Below, piece by piece: positions 27,272-36,254 of a stretch of DNA of 64,000 nt. This DNA is from JAFDZV01 sp964455525. GTDB lineage: Bacteria; Bacteroidota; Ignavibacteria; OLB7. Below the pieces are notes generated by a model. It was given only the letters and a program-made list of their open reading frames with translations. It ran no database searches and was not told where the DNA came from. Numbering within the stretch: the stretch's first letter is position 1; the number at the start of each line of letters is the position of its first letter. The stretch is taken from positions 1-64,000 of the forward strand of contig CAYVWR010000008.1 in NCBI GenBank assembly GCA_964455525.1. The letters are read 5' to 3'. The translations under genes and the position numbers were made by a program.

Positions 27272-29275
27272 TCAGGGCCGCCCGTTCTTCCCTGTTTCCG
27301 CAACATTCTCGAGATCAACGCGCACAAACGTCTCTACAAGGCGATCCTCTGGCGATCCGGCAGAAACCGGCAGGGTTGGAACAGTGCCATACTGAATCGT
27401 AGCAACCATCACCTCTGCAACGGTTGCGGCGCGCAGCCTTGCTGCCATCTCCTCGCACAAGGGACAAGGATATCGGGATGATGCGCCGATCGTCACACGA
27501 GTATTGGCACCACAGGACTTCGCAATCTCATGCAGCCAGTCCCGGCCGTTTCTCCCCTCCCACTGCTTATGATCGCTCCAGGGCACCAGATAGATTCTTC
27601 TAAGGCTGCTATCGTTATGCTCTGTCCACATCGAACCGGTGGCAGCCTGGCGACGAAGCAACGGCAGCGTATCGGCAACTATCTTGCGCGCCCCTGTGGA
27701 ATCCTCTACCAGAAGCTCCGCAACCAGTGGCGGCGCATCGGCATTCTCCCTATACTCGGGGATATGCAGGGCCAGAGGGGCATTGGCCATATTATCACGG
27801 CTCGAATACCGGGTGATCACCCTCTCTCCCTGACGCATTGTCACCGACCAGAAGCGTACTCCGGCTTCTGCTTCAATTTCAGGCTCAAGATCGACCGCAA
27901 GCGCCGCATAGTTGCGTGTCCGCCATTCGATCACAACCGGATCATCAATCTGCCCGCTGGTTTCCACTCGCACGCTTCTGCTTTCATCACCTGCAACGGC
28001 ATTGCCCACACGACTACTACGCAGGCCGATCCTGGCCCCATCGATCCCCCAGATCTCCAGAAGATAGGAACGAACGGCAGCGGCACGAAGACGCCCCAGG
28101 GCGCTGGACTCATCTTTTGCGTAAGCACCAACCAGCGTCACGCTTGCGCTCGGGTACTCCCGCAGTCGCAGCCCAAGCAGGTTCAGCGCATGCAGGTACA
28201 CAGCCCTCGGCTCCAGATCTACAAGATCATCGATTGAAAATCCCGACGCCTGCTCGGAAGAAAGCATGGTATAACGAGCTGGGATATCGGCCGAACCGCC
28301 ATCGAAGAAGATCGTTCCCGGAAACGGCATATGCTGCTGCCACATCACCGACACCAATCTGGTAGCCGAGGTCTGCGACCGCTCTCCGCTCTCATCGACG
28401 CTGAACAGATCGACCCGTGCATCGAGGCGGGGTATCCGCTCGGGAACGGTATCGACCAGCGGGATTACATCGGCAGCAGGAGCGAGCGGTGGGGCATCAT
28501 CGCTTTGGGGAGCGATCTCGAAAAGAATGGAAAGAGCGGCACCGGGGCTGAGCGTCTGCAACAGGCCAACGGAACCCAACGCGGTTGCATCAAACCGAAG
28601 GGAGAGTTCCGGCCTGAGCAGCACACGCGAGAAAAGAGGAATCTGGATGCCGCCTGTGAAAGCCGCGCCAAAGCGAAAGGCCTGCGCACCGAGCTGCTCC
28701 CCCTCCTCCCGCTCCACGTCAACTTCGGCGCCCCCTCCGGTATCCAACTGCTGCCGGAGAACCTTTGTAAACTGCGATCGCACGCGATAGCTACCCCACA
28801 GCCCTGGCTCGAAGGTAAGGCCGCCGGGGAGGTGATGGCTTGTGGCAAAGGCAGCTTCCACAAGCTGTACCCGGGAATCCAATGCCAGACGATATGACGG
28901 GATAACGATGCCACCACTGCTCATGGGATCGAACACCGTATCGCCGAGAAACATAGTGGAGAGATAGCTGCTGGTGGCAACAAGATACTTGAATCGGAAC
29001 GAGGCCCCCAGATCCCTGCTGAGAAACGTTGGAGAGCCAAGGTACAGCCCCATCCACAGCTCCCGGCTTTCCGAGATACCGGCACCATCGAACCCATACC
29101 GATTGATGATGCCCGGGCGGCGATCGAACAAAAGCGGAAGCCCGAACTCGTAACCTGCGGAAAGACCACCATACACAGGCCCCTGTGCAGCTCCCTCCGA
29201 TGAAAGCAACACAATGGCGAGCAGCACGCCAATTACGCGCAAACGCCTGTATGATGTAGAAAAGGAGAGGAGCAC
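27272..29275 (-). CDS. Outer-membrane protein with OmpA-like domain
   Basis: 667 residues. A signal peptide (RVIGVLLAIVLLSSEGAAQ) precedes a predicted outer-membrane beta-barrel (about residues 33-270: GPVYGGLSAGYEFGLPLLF...FRFGAAFTGGIQIPLFSRVLLRPELSLRF). An OmpA-like region follows at about 315-440 (FPGTIFFDGGSADIPARY, LGLRLREYPSASVTLVGAYAKDES, LGRLRAAAVRSYLLEIWGIDGARI). Two further beta-rich segments come next, and the tail again has a 'LRAATVAEVMVATI' helix. The OmpA-like part may bind peptidoglycan; its usual Asp/Arg ligands are not fully conserved. It lies between surface-protein genes on the same strand, 175 bp from the 1910-residue gene; an envelope role is likely. Confidence 0.7.
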   Translation of the reverse strand: MLLSFSTSYRRLRVIGVLLAIVLLSSEGAAQGPVYGGLSAGYEFGLPLLFDRRPGIINRYGFDGAGISESRELWMGLYLGSPTFLSRDLGASFRFKYLVATSSYLSTMFLGDTVFDPMSSGGIVIPSYRLALDSRVQLVEAAFATSHHLPGGLTFEPGLWGSYRVRSQFTKVLRQQLDTGGGAEVDVEREEGEQLGAQAFRFGAAFTGGIQIPLFSRVLLRPELSLRFDATALGSVGLLQTLSPGAALSILFEIAPQSDDAPPLAPAADVIPLVDTVPERIPRLDARVDLFSVDESGERSQTSATRLVSVMWQQHMPFPGTIFFDGGSADIPARYTMLSSEQASGFSIDDLVDLEPRAVYLHALNLLGLRLREYPSASVTLVGAYAKDESSALGRLRAAAVRSYLLEIWGIDGARIGLRSSRVGNAVAGDESRSVRVETSGQIDDPVVIEWRTRNYAALAVDLEPEIEAEAGVRFWSVTMRQGERVITRYSSRDNMANAPLALHIPEYRENADAPPLVAELLVEDSTGARKIVADTLPLLRRQAATGSMWTEHNDSSLRRIYLVPWSDHKQWEGRNGRDWLHEIAKSCGANTRVTIGASSRYPCPLCEEMAARLRAATVAEVMVATIQYGTVPTLPVSAGSPEDRLVETFVRVDLENVAETGKNGRP

Positions 29276-29324
29276 GATACGGGGTATTGCTCTGGTTGCT
29301 ATGTGTTCAGCCTTGTCACAATAG

Positions 29325-29350
29325 ACTGGCCGGGCATGAACCCGGCCAGT
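29325..29350. terminator. Hairpin between outer-membrane and TolB-like genes
   Basis: A perfect 10-bp stem, ACTGGCCGGG / CCCGGCCAGT, with a 6-nt loop lies 42 bp downstream of the stop of the minus-strand gene 29392-30462. No T run follows. Confidence 0.55.
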
Positions 29351-29391
29351 GCTCCGTAATCTACGAACGGAACGTGACGAGACCTATACAA

Positions 29392-30462
29392 TCAATGCAT
29401 CCAGAACCCCGGATACAAACTCTGGGTCAAGGCCTTACGGCGTCTTGTGCGTACATCGACCACATCGATCGTAGCCGTTGGATTGCCCAGGCTGGCAACG
29501 ACGCGGAACACCATAAGCTTCGACCCATCGGGCGACCACTGTGGTGCGATCATCCGTTCGCCGGGGGCGACGGCCACCGTGGTAATCTGCTGCTGCCCCG
29601 TCCCATCGGCATTGCACAACCAGAGGTTGTTGTCCCGAACGAACGCCACACGGCCTCCATCGGGTGAGGGTGCAGGAAAGGAGAACGCACCATTGACGAT
29701 CTTACGAGGCGGACGACCATCCATAAAGGCGAAATACAGCCCCTTCTCTCCACGACCATCACTGCCCACATAGAGCATACGAGGATCGTTCTCATCCGGC
29801 ATCCACTGAAACCAATGGATGTACACCCTGGCCACAAACTCGGGCACTATATTCTTCAGAACGGCAACCGGCTGCCACGTTGCCCGGTTATAGATCCGAA
29901 CGATCTCGATACTCTCGCTCGGCGGGGTCATGCTCATAGCCAGATGTGCTCCTGACCTTGAGAAGAGCATGGTGTTCACCTGTCCTACATCGTTCAGCAC
30001 CGGGTTTGCCACAGAAGCACCACCAACCTCGTAGAGATGGACGCTGTTGGCCCCATATGGATCGGTCAGCAGATATGCCACAGTGTTACCATCGGAGCTA
30101 AGCGTTGCAACGTTTGTCACACGATGATAGTTATCATCCATCGCAATCATCTCATCGACCCCATTGCCACGAAGCTGAAGCGAGGTTGCCCCGTAATCCG
30201 GTGTGATATACACAAGCCGCCCCCCCTGCGGTGGGTTCAGAATCATTCCATTGGCAAAGACGGGTTCAGGCGTGGGGGAATTCAACGGCATGGAGACAAT
30301 AGGCCCATATTCGCTCCCCAACATGGCAAGAGTAAAGATGATGTGCTGGTTGCCCCAGATATCCCCCTCTTCAGCCGGAAGTATATGGTCGTTGCAGCTC
30401 CACAGGAAAAACAACGAGAAGAAGGAGGCGATGAAAACATATGGCGGCCTCTTCATTTCCAT
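29392..30462 (-). CDS. TolB-like (PD40/WD40 beta-propeller) lipoprotein
   Basis: 356 residues with a lipoprotein signal (FIASFFSLFFLWSC, lipobox ending at Cys23). The mature chain is built from PD40-type propeller blades: LSSDGNTVAYLLTDPYG, FSRSGAHLAMSM, FPAPSPDGGRVAFVRDNNLWLCNADGTGQQQIT and PQWSPDGSKLMVF. TolB-like propellers mediate protein contacts in the envelope. No Pal/OmpA partner lies immediately beside it, but the next gene downstream encodes an OmpA-like protein. A second Met (residue 3) is an alternative start. Confidence 0.8.
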   Translation of the reverse strand: MEMKRPPYVFIASFFSLFFLWSCNDHILPAEEGDIWGNQHIIFTLAMLGSEYGPIVSMPLNSPTPEPVFANGMILNPPQGGRLVYITPDYGATSLQLRGNGVDEMIAMDDNYHRVTNVATLSSDGNTVAYLLTDPYGANSVHLYEVGGASVANPVLNDVGQVNTMLFSRSGAHLAMSMTPPSESIEIVRIYNRATWQPVAVLKNIVPEFVARVYIHWFQWMPDENDPRMLYVGSDGRGEKGLYFAFMDGRPPRKIVNGAFSFPAPSPDGGRVAFVRDNNLWLCNADGTGQQQITTVAVAPGERMIAPQWSPDGSKLMVFRVVASLGNPTATIDVVDVRTRRRKALTQSLYPGFWMH

Positions 30463-30851
30463 ATATATGTCCCTGATAACTCGAAAGAGAAGTACCGACT
30501 GCTTGGCTCCAAATCTACCGCTCCTTTATGACACCACTGCTATGGCCATCGTGACGACCGGGCAGGCCCGGCATCACCTCTGGAACAGATACCACTGGTC
30601 TATTGCGACCAACGTTATCCGAGGCCATAGCAAGGGAGACCATAGAGCAATCGGTATAGGCTCCGTGGCAGCGACCGCCGGAAGAGTTTCTCAGCACCGC
30701 TTGCATACCACTGCATACTTCTGCACATTTACCATGTGGGAAAAGGAGGTGATAGCTCCTTGATATCACGCGAAGAAAAAGCGCCGTCGATGTCACATCG
30801 GACTCGAGAAGATTGTCTCTACACCATAGAAGTCGCTGGAGTCCCCAATTT
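30463..30851. other. Divergent intergenic region (TolB-like / ECF sigma)
   Basis: Promoters of the two divergent transcripts must lie here. No gene or clear palindrome was identified. Confidence 0.45.
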
Positions 30852-31517
30852 ATGAGTCAGTATCTTTTGACCCTGACCTCGCCCATAACGTCCGAACAGC
30901 AAGAAGGGGAGATAGCAGCTCGCTCGTCCGTACCAGGCGATGATGCTCTCCTGATCGAGCGTTTCTTTGCAGGCGATAATGCGGCATTGGTTGAGCTGTA
31001 CGATCGGCACAATCATCGTCTGTACATCTATTGCCTGAAGCTGCTTGGGAGCACCGAGCAGGCGGAGGATCTCACACAGGAAGTGTGGGAGCGTGTAGCG
31101 CGCCTTCGCTCAAAACCGCAGCAGATCCTCAACCCGGTCGGGTTTCTTCTGAGGATAGCACGCAACCTCTGCTTCAATCAGCTTAAAGCACGGAAACGGT
31201 TCTCTCCCCTTGATACGATGCAGGATTCGGCATTGCCCTCTTACTCGGCGCACGAACCGTCGGATATGGAGGATCTTGTGGTCTCGGCGCTTGCCGAGAT
31301 CCCACCCGATTACCGGGAAGTCCTGGTGCTCAACCTCTATTGCGGATACCGGCTCGACGAGATCGCCGTCATGCTCGGCAAATCGGCCGATGCTATCCGC
31401 AAACGGGCGTCCCGAGCACGTATTCAGTTGAGGAACTTGGTCATGTCAAAGATAGACGCAAACGGAACTGACCTCCCAAATTTCACACAACACCATGATA
31501 GTGAGGAGGTCCGATGA
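30852..31517 (+). CDS. ECF-type RNA polymerase sigma factor
   Basis: 221 residues from the ATG at 30852 (an in-frame ATG at 30813 is less likely). Region 2 covers about residues 35-110 (ERFFAGDNAALVELYDRHNHRLYIYCLKLLGSTEQAEDLTQEVWERV), with the core 2.4 segment PVGFLLRIARNLCFN. Region 4 covers about 145-205 (IPPDYREVLVLNLYCGYRLDEIAVMLGKSADAIRKRASRARIQLR) with its helix-turn-helix. It recruits RNA polymerase to a small regulon. The stop overlaps the next ATG (ATGA), and that gene encodes the likely anti-sigma factor. Confidence 0.93.
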   Translation: MSQYLLTLTSPITSEQQEGEIAARSSVPGDDALLIERFFAGDNAALVELYDRHNHRLYIYCLKLLGSTEQAEDLTQEVWERVARLRSKPQQILNPVGFLLRIARNLCFNQLKARKRFSPLDTMQDSALPSYSAHEPSDMEDLVVSALAEIPPDYREVLVLNLYCGYRLDEIAVMLGKSADAIRKRASRARIQLRNLVMSKIDANGTDLPNFTQHHDSEEVR

Positions 31518-32371
31518 ATCAGCTTTTCGATAAAGAAGGGGCAATCGAGCGATATCTGAACGGGATGATGCCCCCTACCGAAAAGAAGGAGTTTATGAAT
31601 CGCCTTGAGCAGGATGCAGATCTGCGCCGCTCGGTCGATACGGAACTTCTGATACGCAAGGCGATCCGCAGCGATCGTACCGATATTCCAGCACAGTCGG
31701 CCGCCTCACGCACGCGCTTTCTGGCAATGCTTGCAACGGTTGCGCCCGAGCCGCTTGGCGTGGAGACATCCCAGACAGCCTCCCAGACATCGGCAACGAC
31801 CGTGACAGCTTCCAAGGGAAGCTCTATGCTGAACCTGCTCTCGGGAAACGGGCTTGTACAGGGGATTGTTGCGGCTATTGCCGGAGTGGCCATTACAGTG
31901 GGTACCATCGTGGTCGTATCGAATTCTTCGGAGAAGGGTACGGACGGGTCCGCAGGAATTCACCCCAGAACCATCGAGGTGGCACAGCCTCTCCCGGCGG
32001 CCACGGCTCCACAGCTTCCCGGCGCTGATGCATCGGCAGGAACCCCGGCTTCCCCTGTAGATCCGCAATCAGCCCTTCATCATCAGAAGACCACAGCCCA
32101 ACCTCTGCACGGCACTTCGGCAGCGGCACCCATGAAAACGATGGATGGAACGGCTCCCCCCGCAACATCCAGACAAACAACGATGAAGGCTCCTGCCGGA
32201 AGGAGTTCTTCATCGACCAATGACGAACAGGTCCCGGCACTCTCCTCGACCGGTGAGGATATCAAGACCGTGCCTCAGAGCCGACAACGGAACTCGAACG
32301 AGACCCCCATTGTAACACGGGATTCGGCACTGATGCAGTTCAACCCTAGGAATCCGATCATTAAACGATAA
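31514..32371 (+). CDS. Putative membrane anti-sigma factor
   Basis: 285 residues. The N-terminal cytoplasmic part (FDKEGAIERYLNGMMPPTEKKEFMNRLEQDADLRRSVDTELLIRKAI) has the layout of Bacteroidota anti-sigma factors, with an 'IERYLxGxMxxxExxxFxxRLExDxxL' pattern. A transmembrane helix follows at about residues 118-140 (GIVAAIAGVAITVGTIVVVS). The rest is a long Pro/Ala/Ser/Thr-rich low-complexity periplasmic tail ending MQFNPRNPIIKR. It overlaps the sigma gene by four bases, so it is translationally coupled and probably binds that sigma factor. A shorter paralogue lies at 33161-33652. Confidence 0.8.
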   Translation: MNQLFDKEGAIERYLNGMMPPTEKKEFMNRLEQDADLRRSVDTELLIRKAIRSDRTDIPAQSAASRTRFLAMLATVAPEPLGVETSQTASQTSATTVTASKGSSMLNLLSGNGLVQGIVAAIAGVAITVGTIVVVSNSSEKGTDGSAGIHPRTIEVAQPLPAATAPQLPGADASAGTPASPVDPQSALHHQKTTAQPLHGTSAAAPMKTMDGTAPPATSRQTTMKAPAGRSSSSTNDEQVPALSSTGEDIKTVPQSRQRNSNETPIVTRDSALMQFNPRNPIIKR

Positions 32372-32823
32372 GTCCCTCACACCACGCTCTCGCGTGATCG
32401 GGGAAGGCATGCAGCATGCCATAGAGTACCCAGGCGCCCGGAACTCGCTCCACATTCGAGGAGCGGATCACGGGCGCCCCTGGTTCTGATCGCCCCCTCT
32501 CTGCGCCACCACGATCCCCGCCCCCAGCCCATTTTCAGAACATCCACGATATCGCACAGGGAGCATCCCCTGTACCTTCCCGAGCCATCTGCTACACTCT
32601 GGAATGCTCATCATAACCTGATGCATGCCCCAATGGCTCACGTCTGGTGGTGCATACGGTATAGCCTGCCAGCACGCAGGAGAGCAGTAGCATAGAGAAG
32701 AACCTTCAGGAAGCTGGGAAAAGCATCGCAGAATCGCGATCGCCTCTAGTTTTTTTGTGAGGTGGTGTCAGGTATGGCATGGTCAAGTCGTCACATCTTC
32801 AAAGCCCCCAGGAGTTGTCACGC
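32372..32823. other. Intergenic region after the anti-sigma gene
   Basis: It contains a large stem-loop at 32431-32483 and a short GGCATGC/GCATGCC palindrome at about 32406-32420. No gene seen. Confidence 0.45.
32431..32483 (+). terminator. Large stem-loop after the sigma/anti-sigma operon
   Basis: CCAGGCGCCCG pairs with CGGGCGCCCCTGG (two-base bulge), with an inner GCTCC/GGAGC stem. It lies about 60 bp after the anti-sigma stop. No T run follows, so it may be an RNA-stability structure rather than a terminator. Confidence 0.5.
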
Positions 32824-33150
32824 ATGCCCAACCGCGATACAGCAGTACAATCATGTACCCTAGTCGCCGAACCGGCAGGGCAACAAGCTTCGAATCCAAT
32901 ACATCGGGCCGATGAAACCGGCCTGCCCAAGCGTTTTCCAGGGGGCAACGATGACGCATTTTTTATGCTATTCTGCCGTCATCGTCAGCACCTGTTCACC
33001 TATTTATATAAAGATTGTGCGGGACCAGCATCTTGCCAAAGGCGGAACGCAGAGACTATGGAAACGGCTGATAGGCCCAGGCGCACATCCTATGGACGTG
33101 CGCACCCCCATCGGATTCTCTCTAAGATATTTCCGGGAACCTTACAATCA
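32824..33150 (+). pseudogene. Decayed ECF sigma factor (region 2 remnant, frameshifted, region 4 missing)
   Basis: In one frame the DNA encodes a segment (PGGNDDAFFMLFCRHRQHLFTYLYK, bases about 32938-33015) that aligns with region 2 of the intact sigma at 30852-31517 (AGDNAALVELYDRHNHRLYIYCLK). The similarity then continues in the next frame (about 33026-33150): LAKGGTQRLWKRLIG...PIGFSLRYFREPYNQ, against LTQEVWERVA...PVGFLLRIARNLCFNQ. Only a few codons then precede the ATG of the anti-sigma paralogue, so region 4 (about 80 residues) is absent. One frameshift could be a sequencing error, but the loss of region 4 cannot. Confidence rests on the alignment by eye. Confidence 0.75.
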
Positions 33151-33160
33151 AGAGGAACCG

Positions 33161-33652
33161 ATGATGATGAACGAACATGACCGTCTGATCGAGCGCTACA
33201 TGGCCGGAGATATGGACATACAGGAGCAGCACGAATTTCTAGCCCGCGCCAGCACTGACCCGGAGCTTGCCAGTCTCCTGAATGCAGAGCGAGCAATCAT
33301 CAGCGGTACCCGGAAGGATCGGAACAGGATGCCAAGGGCATCCACAAGGCCAAAAACGCGCCTGCTTGCAAAGCTTGCGGCAACCCAGGTGCCTCCCTCT
33401 CCTGCCTGGCGGGGCATCGTTTCCGGCACTGGCGGCTTCGGCAACAGCACCGTTCAGGCAGCTCTTGCAGCAGTTGCCATGCTTGGCATCATCATCGGGG
33501 CCTTTATCATTGCGCCTCTGATGCATCCCGATGCGGAGATACAGGAGCAGCCGCCGCAACATGCTACACCATCCTCCTCTGAAAAGACACGCGCGGGAGG
33601 CATACAGAAGCCACCATCGGGCGCTCCTGCAACCACGAAGGATTCGGTATAG
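33161..33652 (+). CDS. Anti-sigma factor paralogue next to the decayed sigma gene
   Basis: 163 residues. The start at 33161 follows AGAGGA at a good distance; two more ATGs follow directly. The N-terminus (NEHDRLIERYMAGDMDIQEQHEFLARASTDPELASLLNAERAIISG) matches the pattern of the anti-sigma factor at 31514. A transmembrane helix lies at about residues 103-127 (AALAAVAMLGIIIGAFIIAPL), and a short Pro/Ser/Thr-rich tail follows. It is much shorter than its paralogue (163 against 285). With its own sigma factor broken, it may now bind another sigma factor or be on the way to loss. Confidence 0.75.
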   Translation: MMMNEHDRLIERYMAGDMDIQEQHEFLARASTDPELASLLNAERAIISGTRKDRNRMPRASTRPKTRLLAKLAATQVPPSPAWRGIVSGTGGFGNSTVQAALAAVAMLGIIIGAFIIAPLMHPDAEIQEQPPQHATPSSSEKTRAGGIQKPPSGAPATTKDSV

Positions 33653-34180
33653 ACCCTACGCGTTGAACAACCGCATTCCATAACCGGCCCAGAGCCTATA
33701 TATACAGGCAGCAACTGGATGCAGGGAGCAATGCCAGCCAGGCAAACCAGAGAGCACGCCATTAAACGATACTTCGCAGAGGAGATATCCCATCGAGGAG
33801 GGAGCGTCCGACCGCATTATCGTTGATAACGTGATAGCAGTGCGACTTGCAATGGGGCCTGACAGCGAACGATTGAAGTGATGCTCCATAGGGGTTGAAG
33901 ATCGGACCGGCGCAGGCCGGATATACAAACGGGGATGATGTTAAAGCATCATCCCCGTCTCGTTCGAGTACGTCAACCAGTCTCGAATTCCACTGTCAGC
34001 TCTCCACCTGATACGCCGCATCATCTGGTCATATCGGCTATCATATATCCACTCGCTACGTTCCTCTCCCACCACACATCATCACAACGCCCCATAGCAG
34101 AGAGCGAGCATACGGCAACCAAGGCGCACGGTACACACCCGGAGAATCGCCGAAGGGCATATCCACGCCATAGCGCACCT
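33653..34180. other. Intergenic region between convergent genes
   Basis: It holds the terminator at 33929-33958; otherwise no gene or repeat recognised. Confidence 0.5.
33929..33958. terminator. Intrinsic hairpin between convergent genes
   Basis: A perfect 12-bp stem, ACGGGGATGATG / CATCATCCCCGT, with a 6-nt loop. Confidence 0.75.
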
Positions 34181-35635
34181 CTAGCGGACTACCTGCATTG
34201 TTCTGGAGTAGACACGGCTTCCCCCGGGGGTCCGTACCGTCAGATGATAGAGATAGGTGCCTGGGATAACGCCGGAAACATCAATCTGCACAGCATGATC
34301 GCCGCTCCCCTTTGCTCCTTCGTCGTATGTAGCAACAAGCGCTCCGTGCGCGTCATAGACGCGTAACATCGTCTCCTCGCTCGGCTCCGGCAGGGTATAG
34401 GCAATCGTAGTGACCGAGGATGCCGGGTTTGGCATATTCGGCTTCAGCAGCGAACCGGCGGGGAGCGTATAACCGGCAATCGCACCGGAAGGGAGCTTGA
34501 TCCCGCCGCTGGAGACCTGCTCCACCTGCTGCCAGAATGTCTTCAGATCGGTGCCATCATAGAGCATCACAATCGGCTCAAGCGTCATGGTATAGAGCAT
34601 GCGTACTGCTGTGCGCCCCTGTTCCGAGCGGAGCATTACAGCAACCTCATCAGCTTTGGAACGGGCCTCTGCCAGCATACGGGAGCGCCCGGCGCGATCG
34701 ATCTCATCCCTGCGTGATGCAATAAAATCATCTGCGTGCCGATTTATCTCCGGCAGAAACTCCCCGAAATCGCCTACCACTGTGGTGGCAAGCCCGTCAA
34801 GTTCGGGACGGTATCGGGCGCTCATCTCCTTGGCCGCCTTATAGATATCGATGAGTTGGCCAAGAGCCTGCTTCCGTTCCGCACGGCTCTGCATCTCCTT
34901 GGCGCCTTTCTCACTGCCAAGCCATTCCATTGCCAGCACAGTGAACCGGACGCGCAACCGATTCAGTTCCGCCAGATCCTTTGGAGCAAGAGCCTGGTCG
35001 ATCCGCACTTTGTAATCGTTCAGCCGCACGGTCCAGTAATCGCTGACCGCCATGCCAAGCTCCACCTGCATCTGTTGGATCACCGGGGGCGGCTCCTGCT
35101 CCCGATCAGCGCCATTGTGGATCTGAGCCGATGTTGTAACGGTGGCAGCGCTTATCAGCGCAGCGCTTGCAGCAGTAAGTCTTGATGTAATCGAGCGCAT
35201 CATTGCATGGTTCTCCTGATCGAATGAACGATGTAGAAAGGAAGGACGAGTCATCCGCATCGACGATCGGCCCATTGCCGTCTGGGGGCTTAGTCCACTG
35301 GCGGCCACAGATGCCTGTGCCGACCTGGCATCGACTCGAACAGATTGCAGCGGGTCAGCAGAAGCCACCACATAGCCCTTCTGTCCGGCTTGCGCAGCAT
35401 TTCCAGCCACGCCATCACCAGAATCGTGCACCGGCTCCGTATGAAGCAGGAGAAGCGATCCTGCAACGACGGCAAGCAGGATTCCGCCGAACGAGGCCGC
35501 ACGCCCATTTCCTGCCCGCGGCCTCTTTTTCCCCGCACCATCCCGTACGATTGCGCGCACATCCTCCTCGGACATGCCCGGCTCGCTGCGCGCCCTGGTA
35601 AAATATTCCTGAAGTGAACGTCTACGATTATCCAT
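34181..35635 (-). CDS. Anti-sigma-like membrane segment joined in frame to a T9SS cargo protein
   Basis: 484 residues if read from the ATG at 35635, which overlaps the end of the ECF sigma gene by 8 bp. Residues 1-144 look like a small anti-sigma factor: an acidic/basic N-terminus (MDNRRRSLQEYFTRARSEP), a transmembrane helix at about 49-66, and an Ala/Ser-rich tail. At residue 145 (base 35203) a second start follows an AGGAG box 9 nt upstream. It opens a complete signal peptide (MMRSITSRLTAASAALISAATVTTSAQ), a helical body of about 200 residues and a T9SS sorting domain (LKPNMPNPASSVTTIAYTLP...GTYLYHLTVRT). The second part may therefore be made as a separate 340-residue secreted protein. Confidence 0.8.
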   Translation of the reverse strand: MDNRRRSLQEYFTRARSEPGMSEEDVRAIVRDGAGKKRPRAGNGRAASFGGILLAVVAGSLLLLHTEPVHDSGDGVAGNAAQAGQKGYVVASADPLQSVRVDARSAQASVAASGLSPQTAMGRSSMRMTRPSFLHRSFDQENHAMMRSITSRLTAASAALISAATVTTSAQIHNGADREQEPPPVIQQMQVELGMAVSDYWTVRLNDYKVRIDQALAPKDLAELNRLRVRFTVLAMEWLGSEKGAKEMQSRAERKQALGQLIDIYKAAKEMSARYRPELDGLATTVVGDFGEFLPEINRHADDFIASRRDEIDRAGRSRMLAEARSKADEVAVMLRSEQGRTAVRMLYTMTLEPIVMLYDGTDLKTFWQQVEQVSSGGIKLPSGAIAGYTLPAGSLLKPNMPNPASSVTTIAYTLPEPSEETMLRVYDAHGALVATYDEGAKGSGDHAVQIDVSGVIPGTYLYHLTVRTPGGSRVYSRTMQVVR

Positions 35636-36254
35636 TGCTCTGCGATTCGGATAAGATGAGGTAATGATTGCCGCCTCGTTGCCTTCCCGTTGAGAGAGTA
35701 CCCTTGGTACGGAAACCCTGCCCCGGACTTTCAGCAACATTCAATAGCTGCGCAAGCTTTTCCCGGCCTCGCACCAGACGCGATTTCACCCCTGAAAGCG
35801 ATCCCCCCTGTATCTCCCGGATATCCTCAAGCGAAAGATCGGAGATCTCGAAGAGCACTACAGCCTCCCGCTGACGTTCCGGCAGCTTCGCCAGCGCCTG
35901 ATACAGCATCACGGCATCGGCGGAAGCCTCGGGCGAAATGCCATCCGAGGGGAGGCTCTCGGCATAATGCTCATCATAGCGTCCGAAGATCCGCTGCCGC
36001 CAGCGCCTCCGCTTGTGCAGCCGCACGGCGATCGTGAAGAGATAGCTCAGGAAGGCAGTCTGGCTTTTCAGACCATCGAAACGCTCCAACGCGGCAAGGA
36101 TCGTGTCGCTTACCAGATCATTTGCTTCATCATGGTTGTGTGTCATTGCCAATGCAAAGTGCATCAAGCGATTGCGCACCGGCAGCAGAAGCGCCAGGAA
36201 CTGATCCTGCCCTCGCTTCTCGCTCTCGCGATCCGGGTAGTTGTTGGATAGCAT
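35628..36254 (-). CDS. ECF-type RNA polymerase sigma factor
   Basis: 208 residues from the ATG at 36254, which has AAGG about 11 nt upstream; longer in-frame starts lack similarity. Region 2 is at about 15-90 (FLALLLPVRNRLMHFALAMTHNHDEANDLVSDTILAALERFDGL, then AFLSYLFTIAVRLHKRRRWR). Region 4 is at about 118-175 (ALAKLPERQREAVVLFEISDLSLEDIREIQGGSLSGVKSRLVRGREKL). The C-terminal 30 residues are an unusual Gly/Arg-rich tail that overlaps the next gene. The overlap and order suggest coupling to the anti-sigma-like segment of the following ORF. Confidence 0.92.
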   Translation of the reverse strand: MLSNNYPDRESEKRGQDQFLALLLPVRNRLMHFALAMTHNHDEANDLVSDTILAALERFDGLKSQTAFLSYLFTIAVRLHKRRRWRQRIFGRYDEHYAESLPSDGISPEASADAVMLYQALAKLPERQREAVVLFEISDLSLEDIREIQGGSLSGVKSRLVRGREKLAQLLNVAESPGQGFRTKGTLSTGRQRGGNHYLILSESQSNG

